From NCBI GenBank assembly GCA_023251415.1, contig JAHEYX010000054.1, positions 1 through 12,596 on the forward strand: a stretch of DNA of 12,596 bases. Direction: 5' to 3'. The translations under genes and the position numbers were made by a program. A model generated the notes under the pieces. That model ran no database searches, was not told the origin of the DNA, and saw only the letters and a program-made list of their open reading frames with translations. Below, piece after piece: positions 1-6,402 of this stretch. Every line of letters begins with the position of its first letter. The stretch's first letter is position 1. The DNA comes from Chitinophagales bacterium. Lineage in GTDB: Bacteria > Bacteroidota > Bacteroidia > Chitinophagales > CAIODY01.

Positions 1-431
1 GCAAAATCAGAGGTAAAGGTATTATAACCCGGAGCAGCAGTCCAACCAACAGTTGCAGTGGTACCCGTAACCCCGATTGTAGTTGCAGCGGAAGGTTGAG
101 GACAAGGTGTTGTAAAACTACTCGTACTAAAAATACTATTAATCCCACCACAGTCAGTTGCTACGCGCCAATCAAATGTAGCCGACTGCATTAAATTAGT
201 AAAACTGTACGAATGTGTATTAACATGAATCCCAAGTGTACTGCCCCAAGGATTATAATTAAATTTAATTCCGAAATAATAACCGGTTGCTCCGAGAACA
301 CTGTCCCAAGTAAACGTAGTAACATTATTTGTAGTAATAACAGTTAAGTTACTCGGTTGAACGCATTGAGCCTGAGCTTTGTTTGCCCAGAAAAAGGTCA
401 GTAATAAAGCAATGGATAAAAGTTTGTTCAT
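1..431 (-). CDS. Secreted fibronectin type III-like protein, 5' part only
   Basis: The reading frame opens with ATG at 431 and runs without a stop off the left edge, so only the first 143 residues are visible. Residues 1-22 form a classical signal peptide (MNKLL, then a hydrophobic stretch, ending AQA before Gln), so the product is exported. The mature part begins with a Cys and reads like a fibronectin III sandwich at about residues 24-108: PSNLTV near the first strand, TFTWDSV, GATGYYFGI, then FDWRVATDCGG and FSTSSFTT. A second similar repeat starts at about residue 112 (PSAATTIGVTG, ATVGWTAAPG). Such multi-domain proteins in Bacteroidota are usually cell-surface or T9SS-exported adhesins or enzymes, but the C-terminus that would show a sorting domain lies outside the window. 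No catalytic domain is visible. A good promoter lies upstream at 499-526. Confidence 0.85.
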   Translation of the reverse strand, partial: MNKLLSIALLLTFFWANKAQAQCVQPSNLTVITTNNVTTFTWDSVLGATGYYFGIKFNYNPWGSTLGIHVNTHSYSFTNLMQSATFDWRVATDCGGINSIFSTSSFTTPCPQPSAATTIGVTGTTATVGWTAAPGYNTFTSDF

Positions 432-498
432 AGGAAAATGTTTTGAGTGTAAGGCTTGTAGTTAGAACCTTTACTGTTTTATAAATTGTAATTAATGA

Positions 499-526
499 CA
501 AACTTAAAGGCGTTTTGCAAATACAA
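499..526 (-). promoter_or_regulatory. Bacteroidota-type promoter (TTG -33, TAnnTTTG -7) for the fibronectin-like gene
   Basis: On the minus strand, TTG (526-524) is followed after exactly 17 nt by TAAGTTTG (506-499). This matches the Bacteroidota housekeeping consensus TTG-N17-23-TAnnTTTG in both elements and in spacing. Transcription would start at about 491-495, giving a leader of about 60 nt before the ATG at 431. This is the only promoter in the window where both boxes are exact. Confidence 0.55.
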
Positions 527-564
527 ATTCGCTATGTGATAATTGACTGCATATTCTATACAAC

Positions 565-606
565 TGCAGCAATTCAGTTTATAGTCGAAACTCCTGAATC
601 GCTGCA
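565..606. repeat. Imperfect inverted repeat / hairpin in the divergent intergenic region
   Basis: The 292-nt gene-free stretch 432-723 lies between two divergent genes. In it, 565-577 (TGCAGCAATTCAG) pairs with 594-606 (CTGAATCGCTGCA): 13 positions with one A-C mismatch (571 against 600). The stem can continue inward with TTT (578-580) against AAA (588-590) after a 3-nt bulge. There is no T-run on either side, and neither neighbour is transcribed toward it, so it is not an obvious terminator. It could be an operator or part of a small structured RNA; its role is unknown. Nothing else gene-like was seen in 432-723 apart from the two promoter elements. Confidence 0.5.
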
Positions 607-697
607 AATTGCCTAACCATTACATTTTCAACCAGTTATTTTAGATATACCTGCAATAATAATCGCTGCTTAATTAGTATTTGCGTTTAGACTTAAA

Positions 698-705
698 TAG
701 CTTTG
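698..705 (+). promoter_or_regulatory. -7 promoter element of the NADH dehydrogenase gene
   Basis: TAGCTTTG is an exact match to the Bacteroidota -7 consensus TAnnTTTG. The nearest upstream TTG (681-683) is only 14 nt away, shorter than the usual 17-23, so the -33 element is uncertain. Transcription would begin at about 710-713, just before the ATG at 724. This placement argues against the in-frame TTG at 703, which lies inside the element, as the start codon. Confidence 0.4.
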
Positions 706-723
706 CTTATTAATTTACAGGTT

Positions 724-1974
724 ATGAAAAAGAAAGTAATTGTTATTGGAGGTGGCTTTGCGGGAATTCAGTTTATTCGAAAACTTGACGCCACAAAATT
801 TGAGGTGTTATTAATCGACAAAATTAATCACTATCAATTTCAACCGCTTTTTTATCAAGTTGCTACTTCTCAATTAGAACCTTCCAGCATTTCATTCCCG
901 TTACGAAATATTTTTAATCGCGCAAAAAACGTTCAAATTCGATTGGCAGAAGTGCAATCCATCAACACCGTTTCGAAACAAGTGATCACTACGATTGGTA
1001 CATTTGATTACGATGAAGTGGTCATTGCTATTGGTTGTAAGACAAATTTCTTTGGTAATCAAGAATTAGCAAAACATTGCCTTACCTTAAAAACAACCTA
1101 TGAAGCCATTCAAATCAGAAATCATATACTGCAATTGTTTGAACGTATTTTATCGGCTTCTGAAGAAGAAAAACAAGCCCTGCTTAATTTAGTAATTGTT
1201 GGAGCCGGACCTACGGGTGTTGAATTAGCCGGTGCCTTTGCCGAAATCAAACAACATATTCTTCCAAAAGACTATCCGGGCATTGATTTTTCAAAATTCA
1301 ATATTTATTTGGTTGAAGGCAGTAAAAACACTTTGGGTAATATGAGTGCAGCTTCACAAAAAGAATCACGCCACTATTTGCAATCCATGGGTGTCCAATT
1401 AAAACTCGAAACCATTGTAAAATCATACGATGGGCAGCTCTTAACCTTTACTTCCGGCGAACAATTAACAACTCGGTCGGTAATTTGGGCTGCAGGGGTT
1501 ACCGGTAACAGTATTAAAGGCTTAGAACGTGTTGTCATTACACCTAACAACCGCATTAAAGTTAACCGCCAAAATGCAGTTTTAAATCACGAACATATTT
1601 ATGCCATTGGTGATATAGCCTACATGGAAACCACAAAGTATCCAAAAGGACATCCACAAGTTGCCAATGTTGCCATTAATCAAGCTAAAGTACTTGCAAA
1701 AAACTTAAATCAGGATAATTCCAAAACCTTAATTGATTTTGAATTTAATGATCCGGGATCTATGGCAACCATTGGAAGAAACAAAACGGTGGTTGATTTA
1801 CCTCATTTACATTTAAAAGGTTATCCGGCTTGGGTTATCTGGATGTTTTTGCATTTAATGTTCATTTTAAGCGTTCGAAATAAACTCATTATTTTTATTA
1901 ACTGGGCTTGGGCTTATGTTACTAAAGACAGCTCCTTACGATTAATACTATTGCCCAAAAAAGATCCATCCTAA
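724..1974 (+). CDS. ndh: Type II NADH:quinone oxidoreductase (NDH-2)
   Basis: This 416-residue flavoprotein should oxidise NADH and pass electrons to menaquinone at the inner face of the cytoplasmic membrane without pumping protons. Two Rossmann dinucleotide-binding motifs are visible: VIGGGFAG (about 7-14, FAD) and VIVGAGPTG (about 157-165, NADH), with acidic Glu198 ending the second fold's beta strand (IYLVEG). The HYQFQPLFYQVAT block (about 36-48), YAIGD (about 293-297, FAD ribityl contact) and PQVANVAINQ (about 311-320, quinone-site region) are family hallmarks. The C-terminal part from about 368 is hydrophobic and aromatic, fitting the membrane-anchoring helices of NDH-2. The start is ATG 724; an in-frame TTG at 703 would add seven residues but overlaps the promoter element. 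Length is normal for the family. The gene is followed after 34 nt by a small lipoprotein gene. Confidence 0.93.
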   Translation: MKKKVIVIGGGFAGIQFIRKLDATKFEVLLIDKINHYQFQPLFYQVATSQLEPSSISFPLRNIFNRAKNVQIRLAEVQSINTVSKQVITTIGTFDYDEVVIAIGCKTNFFGNQELAKHCLTLKTTYEAIQIRNHILQLFERILSASEEEKQALLNLVIVGAGPTGVELAGAFAEIKQHILPKDYPGIDFSKFNIYLVEGSKNTLGNMSAASQKESRHYLQSMGVQLKLETIVKSYDGQLLTFTSGEQLTTRSVIWAAGVTGNSIKGLERVVITPNNRIKVNRQNAVLNHEHIYAIGDIAYMETTKYPKGHPQVANVAINQAKVLAKNLNQDNSKTLIDFEFNDPGSMATIGRNKTVVDLPHLHLKGYPAWVIWMFLHLMFILSVRNKLIIFINWAWAYVTKDSSLRLILLPKKDPS

Positions 1975-2008
1975 TTCCAGTTTTATTTTTTTGTAGTATA
2001 TTTAGTTT

Positions 2009-2410
2009 ATGAAAAATCACAATACTTCTAAACTCATTCTAGCACTTGGCATTCTTTTAAGTATGTACGCTTGCGATCCCGGACATCATGGCATTGCAAC
2101 GATTGATAATGCGACAACATATACTTTGAAACTGAAATACACTCAAAGCGGACGAGATACCACCATTTTCATTAATCCCAATACCATTTTAAACTTAGGC
2201 CAATTCGGGGGTATAGGAACCGGTAATGGCTTTCATTGTTGTCCATGCGAATGGAATCAAATTCAACTCGAAGCCGTTGATACGGGTAAGCATATTACAA
2301 AAGCAATCACTGATGAAGCAAATTGGGGCTTGAACAACCCTAATCATCGCAACTTCAGCAATAAAAATATTACCTGTGAATTTATACTCACAGCGAACGA
2401 CATTCACTAA
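2009..2410 (+). CDS. Small cysteine-rich putative lipoprotein of unknown function
   Basis: I do not recognise this 133-residue protein. Residues 1-21 form a short basic plus hydrophobic leader ending SMYA directly before Cys22, which fits a type II (lipoprotein) signal peptide, although Met at -3 is not the most usual lipobox residue. The mature part is rich in Thr, Asn and beta-forming residues. It holds a tight His-Cys-Cys-Pro-Cys cluster (76-80) and one further Cys (123), which could form disulfides or bind a metal ion. The likely location is the outer or inner membrane facing the periplasm. It lies 34 nt after the NADH dehydrogenase gene and 15 nt before the DUF1801 gene, so it may be co-transcribed with either. 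A poor -7-like sequence, TATATTTA (1997-2004), sits just before the start, too weak to call a promoter. Confidence 0.7.
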   Translation: MKNHNTSKLILALGILLSMYACDPGHHGIATIDNATTYTLKLKYTQSGRDTTIFINPNTILNLGQFGGIGTGNGFHCCPCEWNQIQLEAVDTGKHITKAITDEANWGLNNPNHRNFSNKNITCEFILTANDIH

Positions 2411-2425
2411 ACAGCAACATGCACT

Positions 2426-2869
2426 ATGGCTGAATTACATGCTTTAAAGGAAGTGCTACCCAAACGCAAAATGCAAGCTGTACAGTTTACATCTGTTGAA
2501 GAATGCCTCGCCTACTTACCTGAAAAGGAACGCGCAATTACCGAATACTTGCGGAATATAGTTTTTGAGGCGATTCCCAATTGTAGCGAAAAACTATCTT
2601 ATAATGTTCCTTATTATCGCGTTAAAAAAAGTATATGTTTTATTTGGCCTGCATCCATAACCTGGGGAACGAAAGCAACTTATGAAGGTGTTCGTTTTGG
2701 CTTTACTTCCGGTAATCTATTGGCCGATGAAGCCGGAATTCTCGAAAAAGGCAATCGTAAACAAGTGTATTGGATTGATTTTAAGGACATCCAATCTATT
2801 CCCAAAAGCACCATCAAAGCCTATTTGCATGAAGCAGCATTACTTGATGAACTTGGGGTAAAAAAATAA
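2426..2869 (+). CDS. DUF1801 (YdhG-like) domain protein
   Basis: The 147-residue product is a small cytoplasmic protein with no signal peptide or membrane segment. The central part matches the DUF1801 family: an N-terminal helix with VEECLAYLPEKERAIT (about 24-39), then EAIPNCSEKLSYNVPYYRV (about 48-66), which is the usual 'E-x-I-x-Y-x-x-P-x-Y' region, then KKSICFIWPA (67-76). The family has an iron-chaperone-like (frataxin/YdhG) fold, but its biochemical role is unknown. ATG 2426 begins 15 nt after the lipoprotein stop. An internal Met at residue 16 (ATG 2471) is an alternative start that would remove only the basic N-terminal tail. DUF1801 genes are often found near VOC, YCII and ECF sigma genes, as here, which suggests it belongs to the sigma-factor block downstream. 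Confidence 0.82.
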   Translation: MAELHALKEVLPKRKMQAVQFTSVEECLAYLPEKERAITEYLRNIVFEAIPNCSEKLSYNVPYYRVKKSICFIWPASITWGTKATYEGVRFGFTSGNLLADEAGILEKGNRKQVYWIDFKDIQSIPKSTIKAYLHEAALLDELGVKK

Positions 2870-2880
2870 ATCGAAAATCT

Positions 2881-2907
2881 TGTCCTGTTTTTAATTCGTC
2901 AATCGTC
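2881..2907 (+). promoter_or_regulatory. Candidate ECF-sigma promoter (TGTCCT-N17-CGTC) before the VOC/DGPF genes
   Basis: TGTCCT at 2881-2886 and CGTC at 2904-2907 are separated by 17 nt, the spacing expected for ECF sigma factors, whose -10 element is often CGTC. As I recall, the ECF42 group studied in Streptomyces uses TGTCGA and CGA/TC elements, which this resembles. It lies in the 80-nt gap before the VOC gene, whose ATG is 42 nt downstream of the CGTC, and no TAnnTTTG element is present there. A short AT-rich genome can produce such matches by chance. Confidence 0.3.
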
Positions 2908-2949
2908 ATAGTAGTATCTAATTCATTTAACAATAAAAAAATTATCCTT

Positions 2950-3333
2950 ATGACTTCCAATGCAAACAGTTTAAATTGGTTCGAAATTTCTGTTTCGGAC
3001 ATTACACGTGCTAAACATTTTTATGAATCAATTTTCGACATGAAAATGGAAAGCCAAAACATGATGGGAATGGAAATGGCTTTTTTCCCAGCTGAACCGG
3101 GCTCAGGTAAAGCGAATGGCGGTTTGGTACAAAGTCCCAATCATAAACCAAGTACCGATGGTGTTAAAGTGTACTTAAATGCTAATCCGAATATGGATAC
3201 GGTAATGGCTAGAGTTGAAGCTGCCGGCGGTAAAGTAGTGATGCCTAAAATGAAAATAAGTGATGAGGTGGGTTATATGGCTTTCATCCTTGATACAGAA
3301 GGTAATTCTATAGGTATTCATTCCATGAATTAA
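2950..3333 (+). CDS. VOC-superfamily (glyoxalase/bleomycin-resistance fold) protein
   Basis: The 127-residue cytoplasmic protein has a single vicinal oxygen chelate module pair. The start LNWFEISVSDITRAKHFYESIF (about 8-29) is the typical first beta-alpha unit. The segment from about 73 (KVYLNAN, then MDTVMARVEAAGGKVVMPK) is the second unit, and FILDTEGNSIGIHS (about 112-125) is the conserved closing strand. Glu12 and His124 lie at positions where members of the family often have metal ligands, but the complete metal site cannot be assigned by eye. Members include glyoxalase I, dioxygenases and antibiotic-binding proteins; substrate here is unknown. The gene follows DUF1801 after 80 nt and precedes the DGPF gene by only 12 nt, so those two are surely one operon. 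A possible ECF promoter lies just upstream. Confidence 0.88.
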   Translation: MTSNANSLNWFEISVSDITRAKHFYESIFDMKMESQNMMGMEMAFFPAEPGSGKANGGLVQSPNHKPSTDGVKVYLNANPNMDTVMARVEAAGGKVVMPKMKISDEVGYMAFILDTEGNSIGIHSMN

Positions 3334-3345
3334 TAAAAAACAACA

Positions 3346-3699
3346 ATGAAAGAATTCTTATTATTACTCCGAGGAGGCGATGGTCGCCAATTGCAGCAAT
3401 CGCCCGAAGAATGGCAACAACACATGCAACGTTGGGCCGATTGGATGGGCAATATGGCTAAAGCCGGTAAATTTGTAGGTGCACAACCCTTAAGCGCCAA
3501 TGGCAAAATGGTAAGCGGCACAGCTAAAATAGTCAGCGATGGCCCTTTTATGGAAGGCAAAGAAATGGTTGGTGGCTACTTAATTTGTAAAGTAGACAAT
3601 TACGATGAGGCGGTTGCCTTAGCTAAGGGTTGCCCAATTTTAGAGTTTGAAAATGGAGCGGTAGAAATACGTGAAATTCAAGATATGAATATGCGTTAA
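3346..3699 (+). CDS. YCII-related DGPF-domain protein
   Basis: The 117-residue product belongs to the YCII-related family (ferredoxin-like alpha-beta fold). The family-defining Asp-Gly-Pro-Phe is present at 65-68 in VSDGPFMEGKE, and it is followed by the expected GGYLICKVDNYDEAVALAKGCP (about 77-97) strand-helix unit. The N-terminal MKEFLLLLRG is the first beta strand, and the helix with PEEWQQHMQRWADWM (about 20-34) carries His26, a candidate for the conserved His of the YCII active-site-like pocket. No enzymatic activity is established for DGPF proteins. They are the classical genomic partners and targets of ECF42 sigma factors, and a sigma factor of that type follows 74 nt downstream. A strong hairpin lies between the two genes. 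The gene starts 12 nt after the VOC stop. Confidence 0.9.
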   Translation: MKEFLLLLRGGDGRQLQQSPEEWQQHMQRWADWMGNMAKAGKFVGAQPLSANGKMVSGTAKIVSDGPFMEGKEMVGGYLICKVDNYDEAVALAKGCPILEFENGAVEIREIQDMNMR

Positions 3700-3706
3700 A
3701 GCTAAT

Positions 3707-3743
3707 CTGAAAACCGGTAGTAGCTTTTACTGCCGGTTTTCAG
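3707..3743. terminator. Strong 16-bp hairpin, probable bidirectional terminator or attenuator
   Basis: Positions 3707-3722 pair with 3728-3743 over 16 bp with a single G-U pair (3718 with 3732) around a 5-nt loop (GCTTT). The stem contains CCGG and is flanked by AAAA in the left arm and TTTT in the right arm, so it could end transcription in either direction. It begins 7 nt after the DGPF stop codon and ends 30 nt before the sigma factor ATG. The T-run is inside the stem rather than after it, so termination efficiency is uncertain. Confidence 0.65.
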
Positions 3744-3773
3744 TATCTTGCTGCATCATTTGCAACAACCGCT

Positions 3774-5066
3774 ATGTCAACTCCCACGGCAATTCATCAA
3801 TTAACCGATCACTTGTTTCGACATGAATCCGGAAAAATGATTGCGGTTTTAACCAATATTTTCGGACTTGCCAATCTGGAAACTGCTGAAGATGTAGTAC
3901 AACAAACTTTTATAACAGCTATTGAAATATGGCGTTTAAAGGGTATTCCCGAAAACCCTGCTGCATGGTTAATGCAAGTTGCTAAACGGAAAACAATCGA
4001 CCAATTACGTAAAAGCAAATTTGCCGTTCAATACGACTTTAGTTCGAATGAACGTAAATTGCTTACTTCTGAATACACGATGCACAGTGTATTAGAAACG
4101 TATTGGCAAGAACAACCCATCAAAGACGATATGCTGCGGATGATGTATTCCTGCTGCACCCCTGATTTGTCGCCTGATTTTCAAATTACACTCATACTAA
4201 AAACACTTTGTGGCTTTAGCATTGCTGAAATAGCGCATGCCCTGCTTAGTAATGAAGAAACCATCAGTAAAAGACTGCAGCGCGCCAAACACCATTTCCG
4301 CAATAAAGCTACTTTCTTGCAACTTCCACTGCCATCTGAGTTGCACGAGAAAACAGCCATAGTACTCAATTGTATTTATTTATTGTTTAACGAAGGTTAT
4401 CATGCTTCTTCACATACTTCTCTTATTCGTGAAGATTTAATGCAAGAAGCGCTACTATTGGGTAAATTGTTAGCCGAAAACCCATTGACCGCTCTACCAG
4501 AAGTAAATGCCTTAATGGCTTTAATGTGCTTCCATGCTTCTCGTTCCGAAAGTCGTTTAACTAAGGAAGGCGCCATAATTTTATTGCACGAACAAGATCG
4601 TACGCTTTGGAATAACGAATTAATCGATTTAGGCAAGGCATACATGCACAAAGCAACAGTAGGTGAACACCTGAGTGCTTATCATATTGAAGCCGCTATT
4701 GCTTTTGAACATTGCAGTGCTAAAACATTTGAACTAACCAATTGGAGCAATTTATTAAGACTCTACGATTGGTTGATAAAAATAGACCACAATCCGATAA
4801 ATTTTTTAAATCGTGCCATTGTACTCTTACAATTAGAAGGTCCTCAACCTACAGCTGCCTATTTAGCCAAGTATCCCAATCAAAATGCCTTACAGCAATT
4901 GAGTTTATATTTTCATGTGTTGGCTGAAATAGACTGTATTACTAAAGATTCAACGAAAGCCTTACACCATTATAACAGAGCTTTGGCATTGAGTACATCC
5001 AAAGCTGAACAACAATTAATACAGAAAAAAATAATCCGGCTTCAACAAAAACAACAAGTTGAATAG
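3774..5066 (+). CDS. ECF42-type RNA polymerase sigma factor with C-terminal TPR-like extension
   Basis: The 430-residue product is far longer than a normal ECF sigma factor (about 180-200 residues). Region 2 is at about 10-82 (AEDVVQQTFITAIEIW, then PAAWLMQVAKRKTIDQLRK). Region 4 is at about 115-176, with the DNA-recognition helix-turn-helix in FSIAEIAHALLSNEETISKR. The long C-terminal half begins with LNCIYLLFNEGYHAS (198-212), a signature of the ECF42/DUF6596 extension. It continues with ALMALMCFHASRSESR and EQDRTLWN and ends in TPR-like helical pairs (about 340-430). ECF42 factors lack an obvious anti-sigma partner; in Streptomyces the C-terminal extension is required for activity. No anti-sigma gene is adjacent here. 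The start ATG follows a hairpin by 30 nt. Only a poor -7-like TATCTTG (3744-3750) is visible before it, so its expression may depend on read-through. Confidence 0.9.
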   Translation: MSTPTAIHQLTDHLFRHESGKMIAVLTNIFGLANLETAEDVVQQTFITAIEIWRLKGIPENPAAWLMQVAKRKTIDQLRKSKFAVQYDFSSNERKLLTSEYTMHSVLETYWQEQPIKDDMLRMMYSCCTPDLSPDFQITLILKTLCGFSIAEIAHALLSNEETISKRLQRAKHHFRNKATFLQLPLPSELHEKTAIVLNCIYLLFNEGYHASSHTSLIREDLMQEALLLGKLLAENPLTALPEVNALMALMCFHASRSESRLTKEGAIILLHEQDRTLWNNELIDLGKAYMHKATVGEHLSAYHIEAAIAFEHCSAKTFELTNWSNLLRLYDWLIKIDHNPINFLNRAIVLLQLEGPQPTAAYLAKYPNQNALQQLSLYFHVLAEIDCITKDSTKALHHYNRALALSTSKAEQQLIQKKIIRLQQKQQVE

Positions 5067-5143
5067 CTGCATTTTTTTATTCGTTCTAGATGGTATACCA
5101 ATTGGAAATTAGTTAATATATTCACCTATTAAATAAATGCCCA

Positions 5144-5779
5144 ATGAAACTTTATAGTTTACTAGTGCTGCTATTGCTTTGTTCACTACCCTATTCGAGT
5201 AAAGCCCAAGATAGCTTAAAGCGCATGCCCTCCAATGCCGGTTGGTTTTCGCTTGGTTATCGTTCTACCATCAGTCTCTTTGATGATGATGGTGCCGGTT
5301 GGGGAACTGGTGGACAATACCGATTACAATTTAGTAGAAAAGTTAATTCCGATTGGTTTGCCGATTACATCAGTATCAATATCAATGATAAAATTAGAAG
5401 TGAATTTTACCACATAGGTTGGTCAGTAATGTATTATCCGTTTACCAATCGCACCTATCCGAAAGTACTTCAACCTTATATTGTTGCCGGACATTGTTTT
5501 GATTATAACATTAAGACCGTGATAGCTAATACAACTGTTCACAATTCAAGATGGGGCTCTGCGGTGCAAGCCGGTTTGGGCACTCATATCAACATTACTG
5601 AACGTTTTGATTTCTCGCTCACTTCACAATACATGATTCATTTGACACCGGAATTAGTTACAGTAGAAAACGGCAATACCATTGACATCATTAAACGAAG
5701 AACCAACAGTATCGAAGGGCATTTATTAACCACATTAAGCATGAATATTAAACTCATCAAACTATGGAAAACAAAGTGA
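5144..5779 (+). CDS. Exported protein, probable outer-membrane beta-barrel
   Basis: I do not recognise a named family. The 211-residue product has a clear type I signal peptide (MKLYSLLV plus a Leu-rich core, predicted cut after SKA at about 21). The mature part consists of alternating hydrophobic/polar stretches ending in aromatic residues (GWFSLGYRS, YRLQFSRKV, YHIGWSVMYYPF, LQPYIVAGHCF, GSAVQAGLGTHI, FDFSLTSQYMIHL, GHLLTTLSMNIKLI). This is the pattern of an 8- to 10-strand outer-membrane barrel of the OmpW/opacity-like type. DDDGAG (47-52) is a loop. The start lies 77 nt after the sigma gene. Its 3' end overlaps the next, similar gene by 16 nt, so both are translated from one mRNA and probably coupled. 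Cys13 in the signal peptide is not in a lipobox. Confidence 0.72.
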   Translation: MKLYSLLVLLLLCSLPYSSKAQDSLKRMPSNAGWFSLGYRSTISLFDDDGAGWGTGGQYRLQFSRKVNSDWFADYISININDKIRSEFYHIGWSVMYYPFTNRTYPKVLQPYIVAGHCFDYNIKTVIANTTVHNSRWGSAVQAGLGTHINITERFDFSLTSQYMIHLTPELVTVENGNTIDIIKRRTNSIEGHLLTTLSMNIKLIKLWKTK

Positions 5780-6345
5780 GCGCTTTATTTGCGGCTTTAT
5801 TAGTAATGCTTTTGTATACCACCAGTAATGCCCAATCCAATTCGGTTATTCGACCGGGCTTGGTTAGTACGCAATTAACCATCAGTCCGAGTTATCAATT
5901 AAACACCAAGCAAGCTTATTTTTATTTTCATGGTAGCATGGAAATAGTAGTACAGCCTAAATTATCATGGTGTGGTGAAAGCTATTTCTATTTGGGTCAT
6001 TTAGGAAATGGAAACGGATTATTAGATTACAACCATTCTATCTTTACCGGTTTTTCCTTGCATAAAATTCATAACAATTCGGATTGTTATTTAGGCGTTC
6101 AACCGGGCATTGCTATCACTAAACTGAAAGCAACTGAAAATGCAATTCCCCAAAGCCATCCGGGTATTAATCCGGTTACTTCCTTGATAGCCGGTTATAC
6201 TTTATATACCGATTATTATTTTCACTTTTTTATTCAAAGCCGATTAATACTTGGTGAACACCATTTCGACAAAACGCAGGGATTAACCGAATTGCATCTT
6301 TCGGCCGGTTTAGGATTTAACCTGAATACAATAAGAAAAAAATAA
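5764..6345 (+). CDS. Exported protein, probable outer-membrane beta-barrel, second of an overlapping pair
   Basis: The 193-residue product has a signal peptide (MENKVSALFAALLVMLLYTTSNA, cut before Gln24) followed by beta-rich sequence. The pattern suits a small outer-membrane barrel: QLTISPSYQL, AYFYFHGSMEIVVQPKL, ESYFYLGHLG, SIFTGFSLHKI, CYLGVQPGIAITKL, TSLIAGYTLYTDYYFHFFIQSRLIL, and a final LHLSAGLGFNLNTI. No family was recognised. The ATG (5764) lies within the last codons of the upstream barrel-like gene (16-nt overlap, different frame), which strongly suggests translational coupling and joint function. It faces the minus-strand membrane protein gene across a 57-nt convergent gap. There, CATTAA (6385-6390) and TTAATG (6403-6408) are complementary, but too short and too far apart to call a terminator. 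Confidence 0.72.
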   Translation: MENKVSALFAALLVMLLYTTSNAQSNSVIRPGLVSTQLTISPSYQLNTKQAYFYFHGSMEIVVQPKLSWCGESYFYLGHLGNGNGLLDYNHSIFTGFSLHKIHNNSDCYLGVQPGIAITKLKATENAIPQSHPGINPVTSLIAGYTLYTDYYFHFFIQSRLILGEHHFDKTQGLTELHLSAGLGFNLNTIRKK

Positions 6346-6402
6346 AGGCAATGAGTATAGCAAATGAATAGTGATAATCAAAACCATTAATTACGCTGTT
6401 CC

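Noticed and set aside
703..723. TTG start giving seven extra residues on the NADH dehydrogenase
   Set aside because: It overlaps the TAGCTTTG promoter element, and the FAD motif is at the normal distance from ATG 724.
1984..1993. T-run after the NADH dehydrogenase as a terminator
   Set aside because: No stem precedes the run; it may equally be part of an AT-rich promoter region for the lipoprotein.
4400..4651. Minus-strand open frame inside the sigma factor gene
   Set aside because: It is antisense to the conserved ECF42 extension and has no promoter or domain features.
5113..5132. TTAATA/TATTAA repeat before the barrel genes
   Set aside because: Six A/T pairs are expected by chance in such AT-rich sequence.
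5144..5206. Lipobox at Cys13 of the first barrel-like protein
   Set aside because: The Cys lies inside the hydrophobic core and is preceded by Leu, not by Ala/Gly/Ser; the SKA-Q cut site fits better.
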